From positions 1-60,348 of the forward strand of contig JAGGVT010000059.1 in NCBI GenBank assembly GCA_021157815.1: 60,348 nt of DNA, read 5' to 3'. Made by a program: the position numbers and the translations under genes. This document shows positions 53,076-60,348 of the stretch, one piece after another. Position 1 is the first letter of the stretch. Every line of letters starts with the position of its first letter. The stretch comes from a bacterium (GTDB lineage Bacteria; JAJVIF01; JAGGVT01). The notes below the pieces were generated by a model that was not told where the DNA came from, did no database searches, and was given only the letters and a program-made list of their open reading frames with translations.

Positions 53076-54155
53076 TTATTTAACCCGCACGTTTTCAAAT
53101 ATTTCCCTGAGGCTTGCGAGGATTTCCTCGCTTTTACATTCACGCTTAACAGTGCATGCCATCTTCCTGTAACGCTTTTGCCTGAATTCATCGTGGTCTC
53201 TTTTTATTCTATTCAGAAACAATTTAACATCATGAATATTTGCTTTGACAATCTCGATCCTCTCAAAATCAAACAACCCATTGAATTTGAGGTAATTAAC
53301 GCGGAGATTGTTTCTCTTTAGTGATGTGAGTTTGCTCATATCGCTGTCAAGAACAGCAGTTACATTATGTACATGCGGAATGACATTCGATGCCTTTTTA
53401 CAAATCCTGCAGGCATAATAGGACAGGTTTCGCAATTTGCTTGATTTGACATCCGGCAGTTTTGTTAATGCAAATCGAGTGAAGTGTTTTTTACACAATA
53501 GATTATCAGCATGTGGTTTTAATTCCCTGTTGATTTTAACAAGCGCCTTTTTTATTGCATCCTGCGTTTTAATATTTGTTGTTTCCAACCGTTCAACAAG
53601 TGGGTCAACGGGTCGTGAATCGCCCTCTTTTGCAAAAGCGATTAAATCATCATATCGTAATTGGGCGATTGCAACAGCAAGAGGCCCCTCCCCCAATTTT
53701 TCAAGCGCGATTAACGCGACCTTGCCAGCTTTATCGAATGAATCATTGAGGCGTTCGATAAGAGGTTCAACAGCGCGTTTGTCGCCAAGTTTGCCAAGCG
53801 CCTCGCACGCTGCGTGCCTGACCCATCTTTTTCCATCGCGGAGACATTCAATCAACGGCTCAACTGCACGATTATCGCCAAGTTTTCCCAACGCTACAAC
53901 CGCGTTAAATCGAACGAGATAAACAGAATCCTCAAGGCATTTGATCAATGGCTCAACGGTATTGATACTGCCAAGATTCCCAAGCGCCTTGCACGCGACC
54001 TTGCGCACTTCCTTTTCGGGATCATCCAGGAGTTTCATAACCGGCTCAACAGCGAGGGGATTGCCGATCTCACCCAGATTGATACAGGCATCGCGGCGTT
54101 CATCCGGATTCGGGGATTTCAGATTGCTTATCATATCATCGAAATCTGTAAACAT
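53076..54155 (-). CDS. HEAT-repeat protein with a Cys/His-rich C-terminal domain
   Basis: A 359-residue protein from the ATG at 54155, which has an AGGAGAG site; the upstream ATG at 54212 lacks one. Residues 1-190 are about six PBS-type HEAT repeats (AVEPLIECLRDG, VRHAACEALGKLGDKRA and similar). The C-terminal domain has CKKH and CRIC, suggesting a zinc site, and Lys/Arg-rich helices. Converging with the TIR-TPR gene (43 bp between stops). HEAT proteins are scaffolds; the C-terminal domain is not one I recognise. Confidence 0.82.
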   Translation of the reverse strand: MFTDFDDMISNLKSPNPDERRDACINLGEIGNPLAVEPVMKLLDDPEKEVRKVACKALGNLGSINTVEPLIKCLEDSVYLVRFNAVVALGKLGDNRAVEPLIECLRDGKRWVRHAACEALGKLGDKRAVEPLIERLNDSFDKAGKVALIALEKLGEGPLAVAIAQLRYDDLIAFAKEGDSRPVDPLVERLETTNIKTQDAIKKALVKINRELKPHADNLLCKKHFTRFALTKLPDVKSSKLRNLSYYACRICKKASNVIPHVHNVTAVLDSDMSKLTSLKRNNLRVNYLKFNGLFDFERIEIVKANIHDVKLFLNRIKRDHDEFRQKRYRKMACTVKRECKSEEILASLREIFENVRVK

Positions 54156-54310
54156 ATTCCGCACTCTCCTCTCTGGCCATTTCAGAGAGATTCCGTTACG
54201 TTGAGAACTCACTCATAATTATAAATGAATTGCCATAAAAAGGGAAAGCATGCCGTCGGAGGCTGTTGAAAAGCGTTATATATAGGAGATTGACTCCAAA
54301 CACCCCAAAA

Positions 54311-54371
54311 CCGGCATCACGAGAACGCATGTAAGGATTAATACATATTATTCATGCGTTCGAGATGCTGG
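54311..54371. repeat. Palindrome CCGGCATC...GATGCTGG
   Basis: Arms CCGGCATCACGAGAACGCATG and CATGCGTTCGAGATGCTGG around a 20-base spacer. It lies in a gene-poor stretch with no other signals. Confidence 0.45.
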
Positions 54372-54388
54372 TCTATTGTTTTCAGATA

Positions 54389-54766
54389 CTAATTAATTAT
54401 GTAAGAAAAATAATCGCTTAAAGAATCCAGATCAAACCACTTATCCATAATCAGATAGTCCTCTGGAGGAATCTCATCATAACTAAATCTCTTGCTCATT
54501 TCTGTAATTTCCTCCAATGGCAGATACGATGTTTCATCCGACAACGAAATTGCATCCCAAGCGAAAAGGAGACTGGCACCGTATGTATATTTATATTTTA
54601 TATAATAGCGGTTGTGAGCATGGTCTATGCCGAATTCAAAAACTGCTTTATTATAATTACCATGTGGAATTTTTCTCCAGCCTTCCTCGACTAGCTGGGA
54701 CTCACTGAACAGTTCTTTGCCATCCGTTGGCAGTCTTTCGTGTTTCTTGTAAAAATTACGTAATAA
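54389..54766 (-). pseudogene. Continuation of the next gene beyond an in-frame TGA
   Basis: Directly after the TGA that ends the lipoprotein at 54767-55294, the same frame stays open for 125 codons to TAG (54389-54391). The product, beginning LLRNFYKKHERLPTDGKEL, looks like a second copy of the preceding domain (NFYYCMERVPHDVDEL there). So the original protein was probably 301 residues with two similar domains, now cut by a CGA-to-TGA or TGG-to-TGA change. No start codon favours a separate gene. Confidence 0.6.
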
Positions 54767-55294
54767 TCACGGCATTAGCTCCATAAGGAACTGGATTTTT
54801 GAATCAGCGCAGTCTGCCTTTTCTGTATACATTCGCCTTTCCCAGACATCATCCTCCATTACAATGGTGTATTTAACAAGGTCATCTGATTTTTGTACGA
54901 TGAATTCATATGCATAAGATTTATCGCCCAAAGCAGAATAAGAGATTCCAGCAGGATCATTCTGTGAAACATCCTGGCAGAAAAAATAGTGTTTCGAATT
55001 ATAAGGCGATTTGGGGACAGCGAGAATTAGCCCGGATTCGAGTAATTCATCAACATCGTGTGGTACTCTTTCCATGCAGTAGTAAAAATTATCCACAGAT
55101 AGATCTATCAAATCATTCATCTGATAGAACGGTTTCTGGTCATATGTTTCATCGATTGGCGGAGATGCTACTATCTCCCGTTCAATTGTGATAGGATCAC
55201 TTGTTTTATCAGGTTTTACGGAGACATTGCTTGATGAACAACCCATCACGAAAACTGCGATAAGTATCAGGCTTGAAAATAATAACGATTTCAT
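54767..55294 (-). CDS. Lipoprotein, probably truncated by a nonsense codon
   Basis: A 175-residue lipoprotein with lipobox MGC (about Cys19) and an AAGGA site ten bases before the ATG at 55294; a GTG at 55303 is also possible. The mature protein is Asp/Glu-rich with FYYCMERVPHDVDELLESG and an FFCQDV segment, a pair of Cys residues that could bond. No family is recognised. The frame continues past its TGA (see 54389-54766), so the true product may be longer. Confidence 0.65.
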   Translation of the reverse strand: MKSLLFSSLILIAVFVMGCSSSNVSVKPDKTSDPITIEREIVASPPIDETYDQKPFYQMNDLIDLSVDNFYYCMERVPHDVDELLESGLILAVPKSPYNSKHYFFCQDVSQNDPAGISYSALGDKSYAYEFIVQKSDDLVKYTIVMEDDVWERRMYTEKADCADSKIQFLMELMP

Positions 55295-55329
55295 ATTAAT
55301 CACATCCTTTTATTTTTGTCTAATATTAT

Positions 55330-55407
55330 GCGCTTCAATAAACTGTGTGGGTTATTTGCACCCCCGTAAAAAAAGGGGCATTCCCCGATAACGGGGTACG
55401 TCCACTA
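55330..55407. mobile_element. Half of a family C MITE
   Basis: The GCGCTTCAATAAACTGTGTG end and the adjacent GTAAAAAAAGGGGCATTCCC part match the right half of 32165-32375 in the opposite sense, then break off at 55407. It truncates the lipoprotein fragment that follows. Confidence 0.75.
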
Positions 55408-55408
55408 G

Positions 55409-55692
55409 GAAATTGGTAATATCTACAACTTCAAGGACATCAGTCAGCGTTGCCTGACGGACTGGCGCCAGACTCGCGGTTACGTTTGACGGGTCGATGC
55501 TTAGATTAAACACCCCTAACATCCCGACTCCGCCTGCTGGTGAATTGTCAGGGAATCGGTCTGTCACGCCTACAGGAAATGATGTTTCACCGTCAATTTG
55601 CATTTCGGGTTGCGTGATTTGGGAATGATTCCCGGAACATCAGCCTAACAGTATAATAATTGTGATAGTTGCGATTGTTGAAATAAGTTTCA
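55409..55692 (-). pseudogene. Truncated lipoprotein with TGA at its lipobox
   Basis: From ATG 55692 the frame reads a signal-peptide core (KLISTIATITIIILLG), then TGA (55639-55641), then CSGNHS and about 70 codons related to the shared lipoprotein domain: GVFNLSIDPSNVTASLAPVR compares with GVINTDTLEYHFTPLR in the protein at 14087. It is cut at 55408 by a half MITE. Two lesions make it a pseudogene. Confidence 0.6.
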
Positions 55693-55780
55693 TACGTCAT
55701 CAACCTCACCAGAAATCAGGAGTACTAATTTTGAGCTATAATTTTATCATATTTGGTGCTGGGTTGCCGAATTGCATATT

Positions 55781-56224
55781 TCAATTGTACGATTCCATCA
55801 CATCACGACTCTCAGCCATGAGGTCGGGGACCAGGTCTTTCATGCCCGTTTGATCCCAGAATGGAAGTTTGCTGTGAGTTTCAAAGTATTTCAGCGGGAT
55901 GGGGTGAGTTCCCACAACCACCGGCAAGCCATAATGTTGTTCGATAAACGCCTTGAACTGGCGGATATGGGGGCAAGGGGGATAGCCAACTATCAGTCCT
56001 GTTGCGAGGTGAATGACATCGCATCCGTTTTTCAAAAACTCTGCCGGGACATACTCCACGTTTCCGCCCGGACATCCGCCACAGGTTGAATAACCGACAA
56101 TCTCCAACTGCTCGTTTCTGTCATAGCGTTCGAAGCCGCCTGTGCGCTCTCGCATCGACCGGAAGCATTTACCGCCACCGCAAGACTGGTATCTTCCACA
56201 GATAATAATCCCTATTCTTTTCAT
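55781..56224 (-). CDS. CGGC-domain protein
   Basis: A 147-residue protein from the ATG at 56224 (AGGAAGG site; an ATG 18 bases earlier is less likely). It has the CGGC family's cysteine-rich pattern: ICGRYQSCGGGKCFRSM, STCGGCPGGN and YPPCPHI, which probably bind iron-sulfur or zinc. It lacks a signal peptide and membrane segment. The family has been linked to anaerobic metabolism, but the function is not known. It follows the nucleotidyltransferase gene by 24 bp and may be in its operon. Confidence 0.88.
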   Translation of the reverse strand: MKRIGIIICGRYQSCGGGKCFRSMRERTGGFERYDRNEQLEIVGYSTCGGCPGGNVEYVPAEFLKNGCDVIHLATGLIVGYPPCPHIRQFKAFIEQHYGLPVVVGTHPIPLKYFETHSKLPFWDQTGMKDLVPDLMAESRDVMESYN

Positions 56225-56248
56225 TGTGCCTTCCTTTCCCACGCATAA

Positions 56249-56668
56249 TTACCTATTTCGTATAGAGCTCTGTTTGCTATTACATAGACTGTTCCGTCGG
56301 CGCCTATTGCTGGAAAAGGAGTCCGTCCCCTTTATCCATAAAGGTATTCCCGCACTTAACGCTGCGTCATAGATCTGCATCATGGACTCCTCGACAGCAT
56401 CGCGGAAATATGGATTTTTTATTGTGGACGCTTCGACAAGGTCAATCGGAACTCCAAAGAGCTCTTCAAGGCCTTCCAGCAATCCAAAGAAGTTGTCCGC
56501 ATGCTCGGATGGCTGCGTTGAATTGAATGTTACAAGGAAATCCAGATCGCTGGAATTCGATTCAAAAGTGTCTTTTGCAGCTGAACCAAATAATGCAAGC
56601 GTACGAACATTGCGTCTTGCGCAAATCTCCGTCAATTCCACCATCTTATCTTTGATCATGACATTCAT
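56249..56668 (-). CDS. MNT-type nucleotidyltransferase (orphan)
   Basis: A 139-residue minimal nucleotidyltransferase: FGSAAKDTFESNSSDLDFLV carries the GSxA-x(n)-DxD active site (about 28-47). Such proteins act as antitoxins that nucleotidylate or AMPylate HEPN toxins, but no HEPN gene is adjacent. The C-terminal tail from about residue 110 passes through GGAGTCCGTCCCC, a REP-like element (56315-56345), so its natural end is probably lost. The start follows AAGGAAT. Confidence 0.8.
   Translation of the reverse strand: MNVMIKDKMVELTEICARRNVRTLALFGSAAKDTFESNSSDLDFLVTFNSTQPSEHADNFFGLLEGLEELFGVPIDLVEASTIKNPYFRDAVEESMMQIYDAALSAGIPLWIKGTDSFSSNRRRRNSLCNSKQSSIRNR
56315..56345. repeat. REP-like GTCCGTCCCCTTTAT element inside a gene
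   Basis: The sequence AGTCCGTCCCCTTTATCCAT matches the palindrome ends at 3526, 13905 and 10381. It lies inside the 3' part of the MNT gene. Confidence 0.45.
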
Positions 56669-56771
56669 AGAATTATTCCTTATCTTCTATAATACACCAA
56701 CTATCCGACAATAAAAAAGGGGGTTTTATCTTTTTGGAAAAATATGTAACTCGGAAACCTTTTAACGCGAA

Positions 56772-56802
56772 AAACCCCAGCGAGGGGACGCCGGGTTACA
56801 GC
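56772..56802. repeat. CCCCAGCGAGGGGACGCCGGGTT element
   Basis: A small palindrome related to the GGTGAAGGGACACCGGG family at 30300 and 31050, between the SDR and MNT genes. Confidence 0.4.
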
Positions 56803-56814
56803 TAAAACCAATTA

Positions 56815-57558
56815 CTAAAATCTACGCACCCACCCACCCGTAACATCAAGATTCGCGCCGTTGATGTATGATGCTTTTTCGCTTAGGAGGAAACTGACAG
56901 CGTCAGCGACATCGTCGGGTTTGCCGAGACGTTTTAGCGGCACTTGATTCGCGAATTTTTCGATTGTGCCATCGCTGAATCCGCCGGTGTCTATCATCCC
57001 GGGTGAGATCATGTTCACACGGACGCCGTGTTCGGCTTCTGTTGCGCTGAGGGATTTCATCAGGACATGAAGTCCCGCTTTGGATGCCTCATAAAGCGGA
57101 TAATCGGGAGCGGGAATCGGATTCGCGATTGAGCCTGTCCCGATGAAAATTACATTTCCACCGGTTTTTCGCAGGTGCTCCATCGCGTGATTGAGAATAA
57201 AAATCGCGCTCGATAGATTGACATCAATTAGCCGTCGCCATTCATCCGGTGATATGTTGTCGATATTACTCATCGTGAAATATCCGGCGTTGAGTATGAC
57301 AGCGTCGATTCGTCCGTGGTTAGCCAGGCAGTCTGATACGATTTTGCCGCAGGTTTCGGAATCGGTGATGTCTCCACGGGTTGAACTCAGCGCAAATTTC
57401 TTTTGAGCGAGTTCAGCGCTTAGTTTGGTGAATTCATCCACGCTGTTGTGATATGCGATGTGCAGGGAGAAACCATCATCCGCAAGTTTCGATGATATCG
57501 CGGCGCCGATTCCTTTGGCTCCGCCGGTTATTATCGCTGTTTTTGTGTGTTTGGTCAT
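56815..57558 (-). CDS. SDR-family oxidoreductase
   Basis: A 247-residue short-chain dehydrogenase/reductase. The N-terminal part (TGGAKGIGAAIS, about 10-21) is the NAD(P)-binding loop, NAGYF marks the next motif, and YPLYEASKAG holds the catalytic Tyr-x3-Lys. The C-terminal IDTGGFSDGT and NGANLDVTGGW are typical of FabG-like members. I chose the ATG at 57558; an upstream ATG at 57612 lies in a repeat. The substrate is unclear; it could act in fatty acid or sugar metabolism. Confidence 0.92.
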   Translation of the reverse strand: MTKHTKTAIITGGAKGIGAAISSKLADDGFSLHIAYHNSVDEFTKLSAELAQKKFALSSTRGDITDSETCGKIVSDCLANHGRIDAVILNAGYFTMSNIDNISPDEWRRLIDVNLSSAIFILNHAMEHLRKTGGNVIFIGTGSIANPIPAPDYPLYEASKAGLHVLMKSLSATEAEHGVRVNMISPGMIDTGGFSDGTIEKFANQVPLKRLGKPDDVADAVSFLLSEKASYINGANLDVTGGWVRRF

Positions 57559-57584
57559 GTTGATTCCGTGGTGGCAGTTTCCCC

Positions 57585-57765
57585 GGCACATCGGCAAACT
57601 CAGTACAAGCATGCCTGATTCACCTTAAAGAAAATTGTTAACTTTATTCGGGACGGCATGACCGGGTTACAATTTGTGCTGCGTTTTGTGCTGCGGGCAT
57701 CCTGCCTGCATCTATTTACATCTTAAGTTACAACTCAGGATGCAGGCAGGATGCCTGCACCACAA
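57585..57765. repeat. Repeat cluster between SDR and nucleotidyltransferase genes
   Basis: An arm like that of 16785-16968 (GGGACGGCATGACCGGGTTA) is followed by GGGCATCCTGCCTGCATC and its complement GATGCAGGCAGGATGCC. The latter motif also occurs at 46895 and 47175. Confidence 0.55.
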
Positions 57766-57775
57766 CACGAAAACC

Positions 57776-58744
57776 TTATCTACCACCCTCAAAATCCAGC
57801 GCGTCGAAATGCAGGTGATATTGAGGAGTGATAAGTGAATTCTCTATTTCAACCAGATTACCCGGCTTGGCATCATCGAAGATAACACACCTTTCAATTT
57901 TTTTTGTTATATCGCTAATCTGGATATTTGAACCGATGACAGAATCAATAACCTCGCATCCGTCAGGAATAGTTGTGTTGGGACCAATCATATTTTTCTC
58001 GCCGCGTTTTTTCAATTCAATGTAGTTGCATACCAGAAGGTCCTCGGGAAAGGTAATGTTGATATCATCCTTGACCGACTCCGCGACAAACACGGGGTAG
58101 CCATCATCGATGAAAATCTGAATCGAGTCAGTGATTTCATATTCATCCCGCATCGCAGTTCGAGGCGTTCGACGGAGAGCATCAAAAAACGGGAGATCAA
58201 AAAGATATATGCCGCAGCCTTTCATGTCGTTTTTAACATACCTCGGCTTCTCAATTACACGTTTGACCTGCCCTTTGTCATCCAGAACCACCGAGAAATT
58301 CCTTTTAATCGCATCCGGATCTTTTTCATGTTTCACCGCAAGCACAGCACCGGCTTTTTTTTCAAAAAACATGCTAACCATATCATCCAGTTTATGGGGC
58401 AGGATGAAAATATCGCCAAGGAAAAGTAAAAACGGGCTTTTTAGATGCCTTTCAAGCATATAGACAGCGTGCGCGATTCCCAGCTGCGATTCCTGTTCGA
58501 GAAAGGTAAGTTTCAATCCAAGCCAGTCACCTGTTCCGAACTGCTCCTCAAAAGCGCTTTTCAGATGTCCGACCACAAGAAATACCTCTTCGATACCAAC
58601 TTCGCGCATGTATTCCAGCTGGTACTGCACAATCGGTTTATTGCATATCGGCAGAAGCGGTTTGGGATAATTCTCGCTGATTGGCATAAGGCGTGAACCA
58701 CGTCCAGCGGCGAGAATCGCTCCGGTAAGTTTGGTGTCAGTCAT
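57776..58744 (-). CDS. Sugar-phosphate nucleotidyltransferase
   Basis: A 322-residue enzyme, starting at ATG 58744 with GGAGAGCG before it; an ATG at 58858 lies in a family C MITE. The N-terminal NTP-transferase domain has GAILAAGRGSRLMPI (8-22) and YPKPLLPICNKP, with GDIF near 110. The C-terminal part shows the hexapeptide-like MIGPNTTIPDGCEVIDSVIG. Such enzymes make nucleotide sugars (UDP-glucose or dTDP-glucose type) for surface polysaccharides. The exact sugar cannot be told. Confidence 0.9.
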   Translation of the reverse strand: MTDTKLTGAILAAGRGSRLMPISENYPKPLLPICNKPIVQYQLEYMREVGIEEVFLVVGHLKSAFEEQFGTGDWLGLKLTFLEQESQLGIAHAVYMLERHLKSPFLLFLGDIFILPHKLDDMVSMFFEKKAGAVLAVKHEKDPDAIKRNFSVVLDDKGQVKRVIEKPRYVKNDMKGCGIYLFDLPFFDALRRTPRTAMRDEYEITDSIQIFIDDGYPVFVAESVKDDINITFPEDLLVCNYIELKKRGEKNMIGPNTTIPDGCEVIDSVIGSNIQISDITKKIERCVIFDDAKPGNLVEIENSLITPQYHLHFDALDFEGGR

Positions 58745-58782
58745 ATTCGCTCTCCATTCATAAATGGTTCTCTTAAAAAATA

Positions 58783-58974
58783 GGCGCTTCAATAAACTGT
58801 GTGGGTTATTTGTCCCACCGTAAAAAAAGGGGACAGTCCACATGAGGCTTCTAGTCAAGTGTTATCAATTAACTACGCTGCAAACCCGCATTTATACTAT
58901 ATTTATTCACTTGCTTGGGACAGTCCCCTTTTTTTACTCAATCTAAACTCAACCCACACGATTTATTGAAGACC
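58783..58974. mobile_element. MITE-like element, family C copy 2
   Basis: A 192-bp element in the opposite orientation: GGCGCTTCAATAAACTGTGT at one end and AACCCACACGATTTATTGAA at the other (slightly diverged), around the GGGGACAGTCC core. It lies just upstream of the nucleotidyltransferase start. Confidence 0.8.
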
Positions 58975-59402
58975 CAAAAAATAATGTCAACCGGAATGCA
59001 GTAAATCAAGTCCAATAAGATTAAATCATGAGATTGATATAAAATAAACCGGCTAAACGTTTCATCAATCTCTTTACTGCACACTAATAATATACTATCA
59101 TAGCCGGGATTTTTATATCGTCAATTAAATCAAATCTTAATGGAAATTAATTGATGTGACAAATTGGCGAAGGTGGAAAAAATGTCCCGTAGAACGAAAG
59201 TTGAATCAATCCGGGTTTGCCACCGCAAAAAGAAATCTGTAAATATTACCTAAATACGACTGCTTCCCATCAGGCATGGAAAGCAGACAGAAAGGAATCG
59301 GGAGAAATAGTAAGGTTGGCATTTAGCACTACATTTAATTTTGGCACATTATTTGGTGAATTATCCCTCGCTTTTAATTCAAAAAGGCTGAAGGGATGCA
59401 AA
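58975..59402. other. Long leader or intergenic stretch before the sigma factor
   Basis: AT-rich sequence without a convincing gene. A small basic ORF (59182-59253, AAGGTGG site) and a TTG-start extension of the sigma-factor frame (from 59217) are both possible but weak. The sigma-factor promoter probably lies here. Confidence 0.35.
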
Positions 59403-60110
59403 ATGACCAACCAATCAACCGATCAACTTTTTCGACAGCTTTCCAAAATACCATTATTAAAACCGGATGAAGAAAAACGATTATGGGCGGAGATGAAGAA
59501 TGATGATTCATTCGATGCGCGCCAGGAACTAATCGAACGTTATCAACCTCTGGTTTGCAGAATTATCGGAAAGCTCAGGCCACATGAGCAGGTGTATCTT
59601 GACCTATTCCAGGAGGGAATCGTAGGTTTAGTTGAAGCAGTAGAAAGGTTTGAACCCGAGCGCGGATATAAGTTTTCCACGTACGCAACATTCCGCATAC
59701 GAGGACGGGCGCTCACATATTTACAGAAAGCATCACGCCACAACCAGCAAATGCCTGAAATGGACAAACTTGCTTTGCTGACAGCAGGCAAGGAAAAAAT
59801 GCTCAAAGACCCGGATGACATCGCGCAGGACGCTTTCCTTCTTGAGCGAATCCATTACTGCATCCATGAACTTCCCCCCAAAGAGCGACGCGCGTTTGAA
59901 GCGGTCATTCTTGAGGAACGCGCGCCCAAGGATGTCTCTCAGGAACTTGGCATCTCGCGCAGCTATTTGTCCAGGCTGTTGAAAAAATCATGGCGACGAA
60001 TCAAGCTTATGATTGAGGACATTGAAGCTGACTATGAGGAAATGGTAGCGGAATCGGCGCAGAATTCTCCTTATGCGACTTCACAGTCACAAGAGCATGC
60101 AACGGTGTAA
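59403..60110 (+). CDS. Sigma-70-family RNA polymerase sigma factor
   Basis: A 235-residue alternative sigma factor. The ATG at 59403 follows GAAGGG; a TTG-start extension of 62 codons is unlikely. Region 2 has LDLFQEGIVGLVEAVERFEPERGYKFSTYATFRIRGRAL, and region 4 has LPPKERRAFEAVILEE with the helix-turn-helix of KDVSQELGISRSYLSRLLKKSWRRI. No region 1.1 or extended N-terminal part, so it belongs to a group 3-like class such as SigB/SigF/FliA. No anti-sigma gene is adjacent in the window. An intrinsic terminator follows. Confidence 0.92.
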   Translation: MTNQSTDQLFRQLSKIPLLKPDEEKRLWAEMKNDDSFDARQELIERYQPLVCRIIGKLRPHEQVYLDLFQEGIVGLVEAVERFEPERGYKFSTYATFRIRGRALTYLQKASRHNQQMPEMDKLALLTAGKEKMLKDPDDIAQDAFLLERIHYCIHELPPKERRAFEAVILEERAPKDVSQELGISRSYLSRLLKKSWRRIKLMIEDIEADYEEMVAESAQNSPYATSQSQEHATV

Positions 60111-60150
60111 CGCAATCAGAATTTAGAACGAGGATAATATTTAAAGCAAA

Positions 60151-60187
60151 AAAATAGCAGAGGGTTTTTACCCTCTGCTATTATTAT
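60151..60187. terminator. Terminator after the sigma factor
   Basis: AGCAGAGGGTTTTTACCCTCTGCT stem followed by ATTATTAT; same hairpin family as 12880 and 13948. Confidence 0.65.
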
Positions 60188-60248
60188 CATACTGAAAATG
60201 AAATGGAAACCCCGGCGAGAGTCCCTAAATCCGCGATTGAACTCGTTG

Positions 60249-60326
60249 TCATTCCGGGCTTGACCCGGAATCCATCTTGACAAGCGAAAAAGATATGGAT
60301 TCTGAATCAAGTTCAGAATGACAATT
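60249..60326. repeat. GTCATTCCGGGCTTGACCCGG inverted repeat
   Basis: Arms TTGTCATTCCGGGCTTGACC and GAATCAAGTTCAGAATGACAA around a short spacer, related to the repeat at 46762-47208. Confidence 0.55.
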
Positions 60327-60348
60327 TATCACCCAATTGGTGAATTCA

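Noticed and set aside
55639-55641. TGA at the lipobox of the fragment at 55409-55692 as selenocysteine
   Set aside because: The fragment is also truncated by a half MITE, and the Sec would lie at the lipidation site. Two lesions point to a pseudogene.
57559-57612. Upstream start for the SDR gene
   Set aside because: The extra residues lie in a repeat and lack a ribosome binding site; the ATG at 57558 fits the family.
58745-58858. Upstream start for the nucleotidyltransferase
   Set aside because: The extension lies in a family C MITE, whereas the ATG at 58744 has a good GGAGAG site.
1-60348. tRNA, rRNA or large riboswitch
   Set aside because: I looked for conserved tRNA arms and rRNA stretches and saw none. 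A covariance-model search would be needed to exclude small RNAs.
1-60348. TGA as a sense codon (alternative code)
   Set aside because: TGA ends mtnP and the SBBP protein at 34413 at sensible lengths, so the standard code applies.

Overview
The window looks like a chromosome segment of an uncultured, moderate-GC, Gram-negative-type (diderm) bacterium from a lineage I cannot name. The evidence is the many secreted lipoproteins with classical lipoboxes, a PilC/GspF inner-membrane protein, a multihaem c-type cytochrome, a two-subunit Fe-S fumarase, and the standard code (TGA ends mtnP and other genes at sensible places). I see no rRNA, tRNA, CRISPR array or transposase gene. The spaces between genes are crowded with palindromic and non-autonomous repeats, and several genes have been cut, extended or broken by them.

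Layout. 1-4144: a RecQ helicase fused to a phosphoribosyltransferase domain, one base away from a DprA-like gene. This pair resembles the ShosT/ShosA logic of phage defence and is flanked by repeat debris. 4145-7212: a promoter, a small ORF and two secreted lipoproteins ending at a terminator. 7224-19815: large minus-strand surface lipoproteins (SBBP propeller, a shared N-terminal domain, He_PIG repeats), an orphan PilC/GspF, an RRM RNA-binding protein, and decayed LysE-like and YfbK-like VWA genes. 20022-25384: a PH-like membrane protein, leuS, a small membrane protein and rsmI. 25409-29604: a three-lipoprotein cluster of a YVTN propeller, a UshA-like protein and a second UshA-like protein carrying four CxxCH motifs. 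The last has an in-frame TGA in a C-G-TGA-H context followed by a GC hairpin, so it is probably a selenoprotein. 29704-33987: fumarase beta and alpha subunits around a zinc-ribbon gene, then mtnP. 34128-46373: SBBP protein, a secreted protein with a GspG-like tail, a DUF1015 protein, a membrane protein, a 972-residue lipoprotein bracketed by 8-bp repeat arrays, and a membrane alkaline-phosphatase-superfamily protein. 47373-50473: a two-subunit CoA-transferase and an exported CbiX-like chelatase. 50644-54155: a TIR gene with a one-base frameshift, a coupled TIR-TPR gene, and a convergent HEAT-repeat gene. 54389-60110: broken lipoproteins, a CGGC protein, an orphan MNT nucleotidyltransferase, an SDR, a sugar nucleotidyltransferase and a sigma-70-family factor.

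The best candidates for something undescribed are the RecQ-PRTase/DprA pair, the putative selenocysteine tetrahaem protein with its Sec-less neighbour, and the TIR/TIR-TPR pair. The repeat landscape is also striking. One element has a 12-bp target duplication, two families with different terminal repeats share one core, 8-bp arrays abut gene ends, and one repeat seems to supply the ribosome binding site and start codon of a lipoprotein gene.
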